DNA from: Sinorhizobium kostiense
GTDB taxonomy: Bacteria > Pseudomonadota > Alphaproteobacteria > Rhizobiales > Rhizobiaceae
DNA length: 64,000 nt
Reading direction: 5' to 3'
Assembly: GCF_017874595.1 (NCBI RefSeq)
Contig: NZ_JAGILA010000008.1
Location: 124,001-188,000 of the forward strand
Within the stretch, counting starts at the first letter, position 1. Every line of letters starts with the position of its first letter. The translations under genes were made by a program, and so were the position numbers. Below are positions 25,598 to 34,543 of this stretch, piece by piece. A model generated the notes under the pieces. It made no database searches. It saw nothing but the letters and a program-made list of their open reading frames with translations, and was not told the origin of the DNA.

Positions 25598-26862
25598 AGC
25601 CGCCCCGCCGCGAAGGCCGACGCCGCCTCGTCGATTGCGTCATAAGCGCGGTCGAGGTCGGCTTCGGTGACGCAATAGGGCGGCATCAGATAAATGACAT
25701 TGCCGAGCGGCCGGATGAGGAGCTTGCGCTCGCGGAAGAATGTCCGAAGCCGCGGGCCGACCTCCGAAAGATAGCCGCCGACCGGCACGGCAAGATCGAG
25801 GGCGGCGATGGTGCCGGCCTGGCGAATGTTGCAGAAGCGCGGGTCGCCTTCGAAGCGTCGCAGCCGGCTCCGCTGCTTCGCCGCAAGCGCCTCGATGCGT
25901 GTTCCCACCGCCTCCGTCGCCCAGATGCCGAGATTGGCGAGGGCGGCTGCGCAGGCGATGGGGTTGGCCGTGTAGGAGCTCGAATGAAAGAACGTCCGGC
26001 GGCGATCGGCCGAAAAATGCGCATCGAATATATCGGCGGTGCAGAGGGTCGCAGCCAGCGGCAGCGCGCCGCCTGTAAGCCCCTTCGAGGTACAAAGGAT
26101 GTCAGGCGTGAGCCCGGCCTGTTCGCAGGCGAAGCGCGTACCCGTCCGGCCCCATCCGGTCATCACCTCATCGGCGATGAAGAGGCTGCCGTGGCGCTCG
26201 GCGATCCGCTTCAGTTCGGTGAGCACGGCGGGCGGATAGATTTTCATTCCGCCGGCGCCGAGCACCAGCGGTTCGATGAGCAGTGCCGCCACACGGCCGG
26301 ACGCGCAAGATGCCGCGAAAGTGTCGAGCGTCTGTTGCTCGCGCCCGGGCTCCGGAAATGGCAGCCGGTCGACGGCGAAGAGAAGCGGTTCGTAGGCCGC
26401 ATTGAAGACGCCGCGTTCGCCGGCCGACATCGTGCCGATGGTATCGCCATGGTAGCCGTGCTCCAGCACGCAGACGCGGCTACGCGGGGCGCCGATATTG
26501 TGGAAGAAGCCGAGCGCCATTTTCAGTGCGACTTCAACCGCGGTCGAGCCGCTGTCGGAATAGAACACGTGCTTGAGGCCAGCCGGTGTGATCCCGATCA
26601 GCCCGGCGGCAAGCTCCTCGGCCGGCGCATGGGTATATTCGGCGAAGATGATCTGGTCATAGGTTTCCGAGGCGCGCCGGATCGCCTCCATGATGGCCGG
26701 GTGCCGGTGGCCGTGGGTGATCACCCACCAGGAGGAGATCGCATCGAGGATCCGCGCGCCGTCTTCATCGATGAGGTGGGCGCCCTCGGTGCCAGCGACC
26801 CGCTTCATTGGTGTTTCAAGCGCGTGCTGGGTAAAGGGGTGCCATACAGGAGACCTTCTCAC
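25594..26862 (-). CDS. bioA: adenosylmethionine-8-amino-7-oxononanoate aminotransferase
   Basis: BioA transfers the amino group of S-adenosylmethionine to 8-amino-7-oxononanoate, giving 7,8-diaminononanoate. The 422-residue class III PLP aminotransferase begins [13 protein letters not shown], a BioA hallmark. [14 protein letters not shown] binds the cofactor phosphate, [10 protein letters not shown] follows the PLP-contacting Asp, and the PLP lysine is in CTSKGLTGG (Lys260). Four-base overlaps with bioD and bioZ place it within one operon. Confidence 0.96.
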   Translation of the reverse strand: MRRSPVWHPFTQHALETPMKRVAGTEGAHLIDEDGARILDAISSWWVITHGHRHPAIMEAIRRASETYDQIIFAEYTHAPAEELAAGLIGITPAGLKHVFYSDSGSTAVEVALKMALGFFHNIGAPRSRVCVLEHGYHGDTIGTMSAGERGVFNAAYEPLLFAVDRLPFPEPGREQQTLDTFAASCASGRVAALLIEPLVLGAGGMKIYPPAVLTELKRIAERHGSLFIADEVMTGWGRTGTRFACEQAGLTPDILCTSKGLTGGALPLAATLCTADIFDAHFSADRRRTFFHSSSYTANPIACAAALANLGIWATEAVGTRIEALAAKQRSRLRRFEGDPRFCNIRQAGTIAALDLAVPVGGYLSEVGPRLRTFFRERKLLIRPLGNVIYLMPPYCVTEADLDRAYDAIDEAASAFAAGRL

Positions 26863-27497
26863 GCGGGTACCTCGCTAAAGCAATCGACGTCGAAGTTCAC
26901 GCGAAAAGCTTGCCGCAGAGCGTCCGGCTCAAGCGGCTCGAGCCGTGGGACCCGACCGAGCACGCGGACCTGTCCGAGCGCCGCGATGGTGCTTTGCGTG
27001 TCCCGCTGCTCGTCGCCGATGAAGGCGACGCCGAGAACCGGAATCGAGCGGGCGCGCAGCGCTTCGAGCGACAGCAGCGTGTGATTGATCGTTCCGAGTC
27101 CGGTGCGGGCGCAGAGGACGACGGGAATCCGCCAGCGCGCGAAGACATCGGCAAAGATGGTCTTTTCCGTCAGCGGCACCATGAGCCCGCCGGCGCCCTC
27201 GATGACGAGCGGCGCATCGGTCTCAGGCGGTGAAAGATCGTCGGGCAGGATCGTGACGCCGTCGAGCCTGGCAGAGAGATGCGGCGATGCGGGGGTTGTA
27301 AGTCTGTAGGCCTCCGGCAGAAGGCGGTCGGGTGCGATCTGCGCGAGCCGCCCCACGGTTTCGCTGTCTGTTGCATCCTCGAGGCCGGACTGCACCGGCT
27401 TCCAATAGTAGCCTGAAAGCGCATCGACGAGTGCTGCGGCGAAGACCGTCTTGCCGAGGCCGGTATCGGTGCCGGTGACCACCAGGCGAAGCGTCAT
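26859..27497 (-). CDS. bioD: dethiobiotin synthetase
   Basis: BioD closes the ureido ring from diaminononanoate, bicarbonate and ATP. The 212-residue product begins [21 protein letters not shown], with the P-loop at 9-17. It keeps the substrate-contacting lysine in YWKPVQSG (Lys33) and the [10 protein letters not shown] motif near residue 110. The protein is of usual length. It sits between bioF and bioA with ATGA-type overlaps on both sides. Confidence 0.95.
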   Translation of the reverse strand: MTLRLVVTGTDTGLGKTVFAAALVDALSGYYWKPVQSGLEDATDSETVGRLAQIAPDRLLPEAYRLTTPASPHLSARLDGVTILPDDLSPPETDAPLVIEGAGGLMVPLTEKTIFADVFARWRIPVVLCARTGLGTINHTLLSLEALRARSIPVLGVAFIGDEQRDTQSTIAALGQVRVLGRVPRLEPLEPDALRQAFRVNFDVDCFSEVPA

Positions 27498-28639
27498 GGC
27501 CGCTCCTCCGAAATCGCCACCTTCAGGCTCTCCAGCATCTCGGCGATCGCCCGCCGATCGACGTGCAGCGTGATCGCGATCCTAAGCCGCGCCGTGCCTT
27601 CAGGCACCGTCGGCGGACGGATCGGCCGGATATCGAAGCCTTCCCGGCGAAGCCGCGCCGCGATTCTCACTGCCCGGCTATTGTCACCGATCATCACCGG
27701 CAGGATCTGCGAACCGCTGCCCTTGATGCCGAGCGTTGCGGCAAGCGCCTCATTGGCGAAGGTCCCGAGCTCGTCGAAAGCCGTTCGGCGTTGCGGCTCG
27801 TCCGCGAGTATTTTCAACGACTCGCGAACCGCCGCGGCGGTCAAGGGCGATGGTGCAGTCGAATAGATGAAGCCGCGCGCGCGGTTGACGAGATAGTCGC
27901 AAAGGATCGCGTTCGCACCGAGCAGGGCGCCCGAAACCCCGAGCGCCTTGCCGCAGGTATGCAGCACGACGATATTGTCCCGGCCCTCCAGGGAAGCCGA
28001 AAGGCCGCGGCCGCCGGAGCCGAAAACCCCGGTCGCATGTGCCTCGTCGACCACCAGAAAGCCGCCGTGCCGGTCCGCGACGGCGGCGAGTTCGGCGAGT
28101 GGTGCCCGGTCGCCGTCCATCGAATAGAGGCTTTCTACAGCGATCCACGGATGCCCCTTTCCACCGGCGGCGCGCCACCTCAGGATCGCGTCGGCAAAGG
28201 CAGCGGCATGGTTGTGCCGGACGGCCAGCGCGGGCGCCTTGCTCGCCGCTATGCCCTCATGGGCACTCGCATGGATCAGTTCGTCATGAACGATGAGGTC
28301 CTCGCGCTGCGGCAGGCTCGAAAACAGCGCGACATTGGCAGCATAGCCGCTGCCAAAGAAGAGCGCCCGGTCCGTGCCGAAGAATTCCGCCGCCTCCGCC
28401 TCCAGCGCCTCATGCTCCGGATGGTTGCCGCGCAAGAGCCGCGATCCGCCGGCGCCGACCGGCACGCCGCGTTCGAGCGCCGCGGCAATCGCAGTTTTGA
28501 GGCGTGGCGACTGGGCAAGCGCCAGGTAATCGTTCGAGGTGAAATCGAGCCCATGCTGCGGCGCGAGCGCCCGGCGCCGTCCCTTGCGCTCAAGCCCGGC
28601 GAGCGTCCTCTCGTAACGCTCGAGCGCGTCCAGCGTCAT
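27494..28639 (-). CDS. bioF: 8-amino-7-oxononanoate synthase
   Basis: BioF condenses pimeloyl thioester with L-alanine. It is a 381-residue alpha-oxoamine synthase. [17 protein letters not shown] and [17 protein letters not shown] are the N-terminal signatures, [17 protein letters not shown] binds PLP, and the Schiff-base lysine is in [12 protein letters not shown] (Lys231). The C-terminal [16 protein letters not shown] is the conserved substrate-side motif. It is joined by four-base overlaps to bioB upstream and bioD downstream. Confidence 0.96.
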   Translation of the reverse strand: MTLDALERYERTLAGLERKGRRRALAPQHGLDFTSNDYLALAQSPRLKTAIAAALERGVPVGAGGSRLLRGNHPEHEALEAEAAEFFGTDRALFFGSGYAANVALFSSLPQREDLIVHDELIHASAHEGIAASKAPALAVRHNHAAAFADAILRWRAAGGKGHPWIAVESLYSMDGDRAPLAELAAVADRHGGFLVVDEAHATGVFGSGGRGLSASLEGRDNIVVLHTCGKALGVSGALLGANAILCDYLVNRARGFIYSTAPSPLTAAAVRESLKILADEPQRRTAFDELGTFANEALAATLGIKGSGSQILPVMIGDNSRAVRIAARLRREGFDIRPIRPPTVPEGTARLRIAITLHVDRRAIAEMLESLKVAISEERP

Positions 28640-29655
28640 TCGGCCGGCTCCGGTTGCACCGCCTGCAACGCCATCGGCTTTAGTCCGAGGCGGCGAAACA
28701 GCGCCGAGTCATGATCCTCGCCGGGATTGTCGGCGGTCAGCAGCATCTCGCCGACGAAGATGGAATTGGCGCCGGCAAAGAAACAGAACGCCTGCATCTC
28801 ATCGCTCATTTCCGTGCGGCCGGCCGAGAGTCGGACATGGGATTGCGGCATCAGGATCCGGGCGAGCGCGATCGTGCGGACGAAATCGATCGGATCGACC
28901 GGCGGCTGATCCGCGAGCTTCGATCCGGGGATGGGGATCAGCATATTGATCGGTACGCTTTCCGGAGCGGCCGGAAGATTGGCGAGCGTCACCAGCATGG
29001 AGATACGATCGTCGATCGCCTCGCCCATGCCCAGTATGCCGCCGGCACAGACCTTGATCCCCGCCTCGCGCACATTGGCGAGGGTCTCCAGCCGGTCGGC
29101 GAAGGTCCGGGTGGTGATGACCTCGCTGTAGAAGCGCTCAGACGTATCTATATTGTGGTTGTAGTAGTCGAGGCCGGCATTCGCCAGCCGCTCCGATTGC
29201 GTCGGCGTCAGCATGCCGAGGGTCATGCAGGTCTCCATGCCAAGCGCCTTGACGCCCTCAACCATGGCGACGATCGTCTCCATGTCGCGCTCCTTCGGGC
29301 TGCGCCAGGCGGCCCCCATGCAATAGCGCGTCGCGCCGCCGTCCTTGGCCTTCTGGGCCTCTGCAACGACCCGCTCGACCTCCATCAGCTTCGACGCCTT
29401 GAGCCCGGTCGGGTAATGGGCCGACTGGCTGCAATAGCCGCAATCCTCCGCGCAGCCGCCGGTCTTGATCGACAGGAGCCGGCTCATCTGTATGGCGTTT
29501 GGATCAAAATGCGCACGATGGACGGACTGGGCGCGGAAGAGAAGATCGTTAAACGGCAGATTATAGATTTTTCTAGCATCGCCGATCGTCCAACGCCCCG
29601 CGGCAGCGCCGGTTTGGAGTGAGCTTGCTGTCCGTGAGGCGTGTACATCCAGCAT
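28636..29655 (-). CDS. bioB: biotin synthase
   Basis: BioB is the radical-SAM enzyme that inserts sulfur into dethiobiotin. The 339-residue protein has the SAM-cluster cysteines in [13 protein letters not shown] (Cys68, 72, 75). [12 protein letters not shown] and GGILGMGE follow as in other BioB proteins, and an [12 protein letters not shown] segment lies near the C-terminus. It is the first gene of bioBFDAZ, with a BioR operator centred about 55 bases upstream of the start codon. Confidence 0.96.
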   Translation of the reverse strand: MLDVHASRTASSLQTGAAAGRWTIGDARKIYNLPFNDLLFRAQSVHRAHFDPNAIQMSRLLSIKTGGCAEDCGYCSQSAHYPTGLKASKLMEVERVVAEAQKAKDGGATRYCMGAAWRSPKERDMETIVAMVEGVKALGMETCMTLGMLTPTQSERLANAGLDYYNHNIDTSERFYSEVITTRTFADRLETLANVREAGIKVCAGGILGMGEAIDDRISMLVTLANLPAAPESVPINMLIPIPGSKLADQPPVDPIDFVRTIALARILMPQSHVRLSAGRTEMSDEMQAFCFFAGANSIFVGEMLLTADNPGEDHDSALFRRLGLKPMALQAVQPEPAE

Positions 29656-29686
29656 ATCCAGAATTCTCCCTCTGTCTGCACGATCT

Positions 29687-29696
29687 ATATAGATAG
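29687..29696 (-). promoter_or_regulatory. second, imperfect BioR-like site upstream of bioB
   Basis: ATATAGATAG matches 8 of 10 positions of the reverse-orientation BioR box (TTATAGATAA) and lies within a perfect 12-base palindrome ATCTATATAGAT (29683-29694). It is nine bases from the consensus box, nearer to bioB. Confidence 0.4.
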
Positions 29697-29705
29697 ATTC
29701 AGATA

Positions 29706-29715
29706 TTATCTATAA
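29706..29715 (-). promoter_or_regulatory. BioR operator of the biotin operon
   Basis: TTATCTATAA is an exact match to the BioR box described for alphaproteobacterial biotin genes, 51 bases upstream of the bioB ATG. BioR bound here would repress bioBFDAZ. Confidence 0.88.
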
Positions 29716-29864
29716 TTTCGTCGCAGGGACGAGGGCGCAACCATCTATTCGGCGAACTGGCGCCACTGCGCAATCTCAGCGGGAAATTGCATCGAGCGGC
29801 GAGCCCTGGCGACCGTCCGCTCGGAACCGGAAAATGCTGCAAAAGCAATGCTTAGCGGAAGCAA

Positions 29865-30524
29865 TCAGCCGACGATCGCAAAGGCGCCGCCGGATGCGTT
29901 TTTCACCGGTTTTTGCCCGATCCTCTGGACATGGCGCTCCAGCACGGCTGCTGCGTTCTCGGTCCGGCCTTGGCGAAGGAAAGCGAGAATCGCCCGGTGG
30001 TCGTGGTCAGGCCGGACCTCCCAGTCCGACCGCCAGGTTGCAAACAGGAACCGGGCGCTGACCGCATGCAGGTCATCGATCGCGGCTAGCAGGCGCGGCA
30101 TGCCGCAAGGTGTCAGAAGCAAGCGATGGAAGCGGCGATTCGCCCCCTCCCAGGAGCGCACGTCCCGGGCATTGTCCGCTTCGACGGTGGCTTCCTCCGC
30201 TTGATTGAGGATCGACGGGGTCAGATGCGGCGCCGCATGGCGCAGCGCCAAAACTTCGAGTGCTGCCCGCATCTCGGCAACCTCGCGGACTTCTTCGAGA
30301 CTGAACGAGGCGACCCGCACACCGCGGCGGGGCTCGCTCACGGCCAGTCCCTGCGCTTCGAGCCTGCGGAAGGCCTCGCGTACCGGCACATGGCTGGTTC
30401 CGAATTCCTCGGCGATGTGATCCTGCCGAAGCTTGGCTCCGGGCTCCAGTTCACCCGTCACGATCCGTTCCGCGAGAATGCGGCAGATGCGGTTGGCTAT
30501 CGTGTCTTCGTTCGTCGCGGACAT
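29865..30524 (-). CDS. bioR: GntR-family biotin regulator BioR
   Basis: A 219-residue regulator of the FadR/GntR family. The N-terminal winged helix includes LEPGAKLRQDHIAEEFGTSHVPVREAFRRLEAQGL, and the C-terminal FCD domain contains conserved histidines (for example RRFHRLLLTPC and HVQR). It is called BioR because it lies directly upstream of the biotin operon in the same direction, and an exact BioR box precedes both bioB and this gene. BioR represses biotin synthesis in Agrobacterium and Brucella. No clear ribosome site precedes the ATG, since the operator occupies that space. Confidence 0.92.
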   Translation of the reverse strand: MSATNEDTIANRICRILAERIVTGELEPGAKLRQDHIAEEFGTSHVPVREAFRRLEAQGLAVSEPRRGVRVASFSLEEVREVAEMRAALEVLALRHAAPHLTPSILNQAEEATVEADNARDVRSWEGANRRFHRLLLTPCGMPRLLAAIDDLHAVSARFLFATWRSDWEVRPDHDHRAILAFLRQGRTENAAAVLERHVQRIGQKPVKNASGGAFAIVG

Positions 30525-30527
30525 GTT

Positions 30528-30537
30528 TTATAGATAA
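30528..30537 (-). promoter_or_regulatory. BioR operator in front of bioR (autoregulation)
   Basis: Reading on the minus strand this is TTATCTATAA, a perfect BioR box ending four bases before the bioR start codon. The position implies self-repression, and either a leaderless transcript or an operator inside the 5' untranslated region. Confidence 0.85.
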
Positions 30538-30695
30538 TTTGCGCCGGGCTCGGTGTCGAGCCGGTTAAAAGCATTGCCGCCGATACTCGCAACGATTTTG
30601 ATCCCCACACGGTTGTGATAACCGTGACGGGTGACGCGTTCCTTCACGGGCATGCCGCCGCGGTGGTTCGGATCGCCCCTGAAGGCGGGCAGGCC

Positions 30696-30932
30696 TCAAG
30701 GCGCGCGATCGGTGAGAGCGTCAGCTCCCTCCTGTTCGGCGCAATGAGCACAGCAGTAGATGATGTCGCCCTGCTCCACTCCATGCCCGATGATCCGGAC
30801 GCCGCAATGCGGGCATGTCGGAGCAAGTTTCTGGATCGCACATTCGAAGCTATCGAAGGTGTAGGTATCATTCCCCAGATTCACCCGGAAGGTCTTATCG
30901 TAGTCGTTACCGCACTGGTCGCATCTGGCCAT
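30696..30932 (-). CDS. small zinc-ribbon protein
   Basis: A 78-residue protein with AGGAGG upstream of its ATG. MARCDQCGNDYDKTFRV gives a first CxxC, LAPTCPHCGVRIIGHGVE a second and IIYCCAHCAEQEG a third. FDSFECAIQKL carries another cysteine, as in treble-clef proteins. Two metal sites are likely. The function is unknown. A GGAAC-N16-GGTT element just upstream suggests stress control. The opposite-strand open frame across it lacks such conservation and was rejected. Confidence 0.75.
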   Translation of the reverse strand: MARCDQCGNDYDKTFRVNLGNDTYTFDSFECAIQKLAPTCPHCGVRIIGHGVEQGDIIYCCAHCAEQEGADALTDRAP

Positions 30933-30960
30933 GGCTGTATTCCTCCTGTTCGGTCGGACC

Positions 30961-30985
30961 AACCTCGCGAACAGCGATAGGTTCC
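30961..30985 (-). promoter_or_regulatory. EcfG/RpoE2-like promoter of the zinc-ribbon gene
   Basis: On the minus strand: GGAAC (30985-30981), 16 bases, GGTT (30964-30961). It is one base off the CGTT consensus. Transcription would begin about 23 bases upstream of the ATG at 30932. Confidence 0.5.
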
Positions 30986-31109
30986 GTTGTCGTTCCGGCT
31001 CAAGCCCGGTCCTCGACAATTGCCGAGCCGGACCTCGTCGGCTGCGCCGATGTCCCCATGTCTTACCGAAATGGGTCGTGCTGCCGATGAGCAATTGCCA
31101 GCGGTACGA

Positions 31110-31634
31110 CTAAAGCACCGGTTCTTCCAACCCGCTTCTCTGGTGCGACTTCCATAGATAGTAGCCGAGCACCGATCCGAAGAAGAAGGTATGGGCGATG
31201 AACTGCACCAGCGGACTCGATTCCAGGAACCAGGGGAATAGGATCGGTGCGATTACATAGAAGTTGATCAGCCAGAGCGCGAGCCCGAAGAGGCTACCCG
31301 CTGCGATAAAGGCAACAGGACCCCGCAGCATCGCTGCGATTTCACCGAAGATTATTCCGTAGATGATCGCGAGTACGAAGTGTACTACGACGCCGGCGAT
31401 GCCGGCCGTCACGAGCGAATAGCCCGGATCGAGTGCCTCCGGTCCGAGCGCGATGGCGCCGATCATTCGAAGTGGCATAAAGAAAGCGTCGGCTCCCATC
31501 ATCGACGCGCTGACGATCATTTCGAAGGCAGCGAAAACGATGCCCGCGACTATGCCTGCGATGGCACCCTGCTGAAGACCCCACCGCATGTCGCGCGATG
31601 TCACTGGCGTGTGGATGTATTCCCGATAAGCCAT
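31110..31634 (-). CDS. integral membrane protein of unknown function
   Basis: A 174-residue protein with four to five membrane helices: MRWGLQQGAIAGIVAGIVFAAFEMI, SLVTAGIAGVVVHFVLAIIYGIIF, GPVAFIAAGSLFGLALWLINFYVI and LVQFIAHTFFFGSVLGYYLW. It resembles DUF1440/YagU-type proteins only in general architecture. The ATG at 31634 has GGGAG upstream. An exact EcfG-type promoter lies 46 bases upstream, suggesting induction in stress or stationary phase. It is transcribed toward the zinc-ribbon gene, but each has its own promoter element. Confidence 0.78.
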   Translation of the reverse strand: MAYREYIHTPVTSRDMRWGLQQGAIAGIVAGIVFAAFEMIVSASMMGADAFFMPLRMIGAIALGPEALDPGYSLVTAGIAGVVVHFVLAIIYGIIFGEIAAMLRGPVAFIAAGSLFGLALWLINFYVIAPILFPWFLESSPLVQFIAHTFFFGSVLGYYLWKSHQRSGLEEPVL

Positions 31635-31679
31635 GGCTATCACTCCCTTTCGGGCCCGTGAATTTCTATGATCGAAAGG

Positions 31680-31705
31680 AACGGACCGAGCGGCTCGACT
31701 GTTCC
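31680..31705 (-). promoter_or_regulatory. EcfG/RpoE2-type promoter of the membrane-protein gene
   Basis: On the minus strand: GGAAC (31705-31701), 17 bases, CGTT (31683-31680), a full match to the general-stress promoter consensus. The start codon is 46 bases downstream of the -10 element. Confidence 0.65.
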
Positions 31706-31831
31706 CGCCCACGGGCTGGACTCACGGGGAATTGAGCGCTCGGAAACTTCCCGCCCCGGGGGCAGGGGCGCCTTATTGGGTCGAGGACAGAGGGGACGCC
31801 AGGAAAGGTCCTTGCCGACCAACACGCAATT

Positions 31832-33898
31832 CTACTTCCACATGGTCCGCATCCTCGCCGCGACATCGATGCGGATCTGCTGGGCGCTTCGCTCGGAGGC
31901 CTCACGGCCGGCGACAGGCCAGGTTCCGGTCTCAAAGAACTGCAGGAGCGTCGCGGGGATAAAACGCGTCCGGCTCGCATAGACGTGTCGGTTCCCCTGC
32001 GCGTGCTGCCCACCGGTGAAGAAGCGCTGGGGCACCACCAGCGTGAGGCTGTCCTTGGCGCGTGTCATGCCGACATAGAGGAGCCGTCGTTCCTCCTCGA
32101 GGTCGTCGCTCGTTCCCGTGCTGAGATCCGAGGGGATGCAGCCATCGACGACATTCAACATGAAGACGGAACGCCATTCCTGGCCCTTGGCGGAATGGAT
32201 GGTAGAGAGCACCAGATAATCTTCGTCGAGCAGCGGGACGCCAGCCTGGTCGCTCGTCGCGTCCGGCGGATCGAGCGTCAGCTCGGTCAGGAAGCGCTCG
32301 CGGTTATGGTAGCCGGCTGCGATCTGTTCCAGCTGCAGGAGATCGGCCCGGCGTGTCTCGGCATCCTCGTGCATCCGCTCAAGATGCGGCTCGTACCAGC
32401 TCCGCGCGAGCGCGATCTCGGCCGGCCATCCGGAATCGGATTTGCGCAGAGCCAGCATGAGGTCAATGAAGGACGCCCAATCCGGCCCGCTCTTCGGCGG
32501 AGCGGGTATCTCGCCGAGCGCCATCAGCGGCTCGGGATCGGTCGCGATGACATCGAGGATCTTGCCGGCGGTCTGCGGACCGATGCCTGGCAGCATCTGC
32601 AACAGTCGGAAGCCGGCGACCCGGTCTCGCGGATTTTGGGCAAAGCGCAGCACCGCGAGCAGGTCCTTGACGTGGGCGCTGTCGAGGAACTTCAGTCCGC
32701 CGAATTTCACGAAGGGGATGTTGCGGCGGGTCAGCTCCACCTCGAGGGGTCCGCTGTGGCTCGAGGTGCGGAACAGGACCGCCTGCTGCTTCAAGAGCAT
32801 GCCCGATTCGCGGTTGGCGAGGACCTGCTCGACGATGTAATTCGCCTGATCGCTCTCGTCCTTCACGGTCAGGAGCTTCGGACGGACCGCCGATTGCCTG
32901 TCGGTCCAGAGATTCTTGGTGAACCGCTCGCGCGCCAGCTCGATGACGCCGTTCGCGGCCGCGAGGATCGTCTGTGTCGAGCGGTAATTCCGATCAAGGG
33001 TGATGACGTCGGCGGGCGGCGAGAACGCATCGGGAAAGTCGAGAATGTTGCGGACGGTCGCAGCCCGGAAGGAATAGATCGCCTGCGCGTCGTCTCCGAC
33101 GACGGTCAGGCCGCGCCCGCCGGGTTTGAGGGCCAAAAGCACGGAAGACTGGAGCTTGTTGGTGTCCTGGTACTCGTCCACGAGGACATGGTCGAACCGG
33201 TTGCCGATGTCATCGGCGAGCGAAGGATCGCCCACCATTTGCGCCCAATAGAGGAGCAGGTCGTCGTAATCGAGCACGTTCTGCGCCTGCTTGGCTTCGA
33301 CGTATCCGGAAAAGAGCTCCTTCAGCTGCTGTTCCCAGCCGGAAACCCAGGGATACCAGCTGCGCAGCACTTCGTTCAGCGGCGTCTGCGAGTTCACCGC
33401 CCGGGAGTAGATCGCCAGGCACGTGCCCTTGGTCGGGAACCTGCTTTCGGTCTTCGAGAGCCCGAGCTCATGCCGCACGACGTTCAAAAGGTCGGCGCTG
33501 TCCTCGCGGTCGTGGATCGTGAAATCCACGTTCAGACCGATCTGCTCGGCATAGATCCTGAGGAGCCGGGCGCCGATGCCATGAAAGGTCCCGGCCCAGG
33601 CGAGGGCGTCCGTCATGACGCCGGAACCGGCCCCAAGCACCTGCGCGCAGATACGCTCGACCCGCCGCGACATCTCGGCGGCGGCCCGGCGCGAAAACGT
33701 CATCAGAAGAATGCGGCGGGGATCAGCCCCATTGACGATCAGGTGGGCGACGCGATGGGCGAGCGTGTTGGTCTTGCCTGATCCGGCTCCGGCTATGATG
33801 AGCAATGGCCCGCCCACGGTTACGCCGTCCCCTCCAATGCCATGCTCGACAGCGCGGCGCTGCCGCTCGTTCAGCTTTTCAAGATAGGTCGCGCTCAT
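31832..33898 (-). CDS. UvrD/Rep-type superfamily 1 ATP-dependent DNA helicase
   Basis: A 688-residue 3'-5' helicase. Motif I is LLIIAGAGSGKTNTLAHRV (Walker A 36-43), motif Ia is RRILLMTFSRRAAAEM, and motif II is VLVDEYQDTNKLQ (about 239-250). Motif III is VVGDDAQAIYSFRAA, motif IV is TLDRNYRST, and motifs V and VI are VLSTIHSAKGQEW and RRLLYVGMTRAKDSL. It is the second, shorter UvrD-like type of rhizobia; the main UvrD/PcrA would be elsewhere. A role in repair or replication restart is inferred from the family. It is monocistronic. Confidence 0.93.
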   Translation of the reverse strand: MSATYLEKLNERQRRAVEHGIGGDGVTVGGPLLIIAGAGSGKTNTLAHRVAHLIVNGADPRRILLMTFSRRAAAEMSRRVERICAQVLGAGSGVMTDALAWAGTFHGIGARLLRIYAEQIGLNVDFTIHDREDSADLLNVVRHELGLSKTESRFPTKGTCLAIYSRAVNSQTPLNEVLRSWYPWVSGWEQQLKELFSGYVEAKQAQNVLDYDDLLLYWAQMVGDPSLADDIGNRFDHVLVDEYQDTNKLQSSVLLALKPGGRGLTVVGDDAQAIYSFRAATVRNILDFPDAFSPPADVITLDRNYRSTQTILAAANGVIELARERFTKNLWTDRQSAVRPKLLTVKDESDQANYIVEQVLANRESGMLLKQQAVLFRTSSHSGPLEVELTRRNIPFVKFGGLKFLDSAHVKDLLAVLRFAQNPRDRVAGFRLLQMLPGIGPQTAGKILDVIATDPEPLMALGEIPAPPKSGPDWASFIDLMLALRKSDSGWPAEIALARSWYEPHLERMHEDAETRRADLLQLEQIAAGYHNRERFLTELTLDPPDATSDQAGVPLLDEDYLVLSTIHSAKGQEWRSVFMLNVVDGCIPSDLSTGTSDDLEEERRLLYVGMTRAKDSLTLVVPQRFFTGGQHAQGNRHVYASRTRFIPATLLQFFETGTWPVAGREASERSAQQIRIDVAARMRTMWK

Positions 33899-34015
33899 TC
33901 GCCCCCGTCATGTCCATTCCACAATGAGTCCGGCTCCCTACATATCCGATCAGGGTCGCTGCTTCACGGTGGAATGCACCGATTTGAGAAGCGATTGGTT
34001 GAGGTGATCGCAACA

Positions 34016-34279
34016 TCAGTCCCGCGGGAGCCTTCCGATGAGCAGCTCGTTTGCCTGCGCGTTTTGGCAACGGCGACATTTCAGCATGGCCGCGATGGCC
34101 ATCAGGGACCTGCCGCCACCGTGCGCTCTCGCAATCTGCCGACGATCGATCCACGCCTGATGGCGGCAATGTGCACATCTTGCGACGAGAAAGTACCATT
34201 CCGGAAGCTTCTCCAAAGTGGAGGCGGCTTCCGACAAATCCTCGCGCGCAGCGAGCTCAATTCCCCGAGGATGCCTCAC
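34016..34279 (-). CDS. small zinc-ribbon protein of a rhizobial family
   Basis: About 87 residues. LVARCAHCRHQAWIDRRQIARAHGGGRSLMAIAAMLKCRRCQN has two CxxC pairs about 28 residues apart around a helical insert, then LLIGRLPRD. This layout is common in short rhizobial proteins of unknown role and suggests one metal site. The start is uncertain: the first codon in frame is GTG at 34279 with a poor ribosome site. Another open frame overlaps on the same strand (33879-34199) but has no recognisable pattern. Confidence 0.65.
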   Translation of the reverse strand: MRHPRGIELAAREDLSEAASTLEKLPEWYFLVARCAHCRHQAWIDRRQIARAHGGGRSLMAIAAMLKCRRCQNAQANELLIGRLPRD

Positions 34280-34460
34280 TATCGTTCTCTGTCAAAGCGT
34301 GGCCTCCATCATGCGTCTCGTCGCGACTCTCAGCTGTGTCGGTGAACGGCCTGCTGGCGGGTGTGTTCATGATATGTTCTCAGTCGGACGCTCAGTTGTC
34401 AACAGATCAGCTGCGCGACGGAGGTGGATCTCAGATCCCCCAGTCTCCCTTGCCGAAATT

Positions 34461-34510
34461 GACAGCGCCCCGCCGCATCGCGGTTCCGATTTTCGGGCCG
34501 ATGCGCTAGA
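34461..34510. repeat. partial RIME-type repeat
   Basis: GACAGCGCCCCGCCGCATCG, then GGTTCCGATTTTCGGGCCGATGCGC, matches one half of the mosaic repeat. It lies just upstream of the SAM-cyclase gene. Confidence 0.5.
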
Positions 34511-34543
34511 ATTTTAGGCGTTGTTTTCCGGGAGGGCATCCCG

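Noticed and set aside
30615-30980. 121-codon plus-strand frame opposite the zinc-ribbon gene
   Set aside because: The minus-strand frame has a perfect ribosome site and ordered CxxC pairs.
31985-33781. 598-codon open frame opposite the helicase gene
   Set aside because: It is the mirror of a well-supported UvrD/Rep gene and has no recognisable domain.
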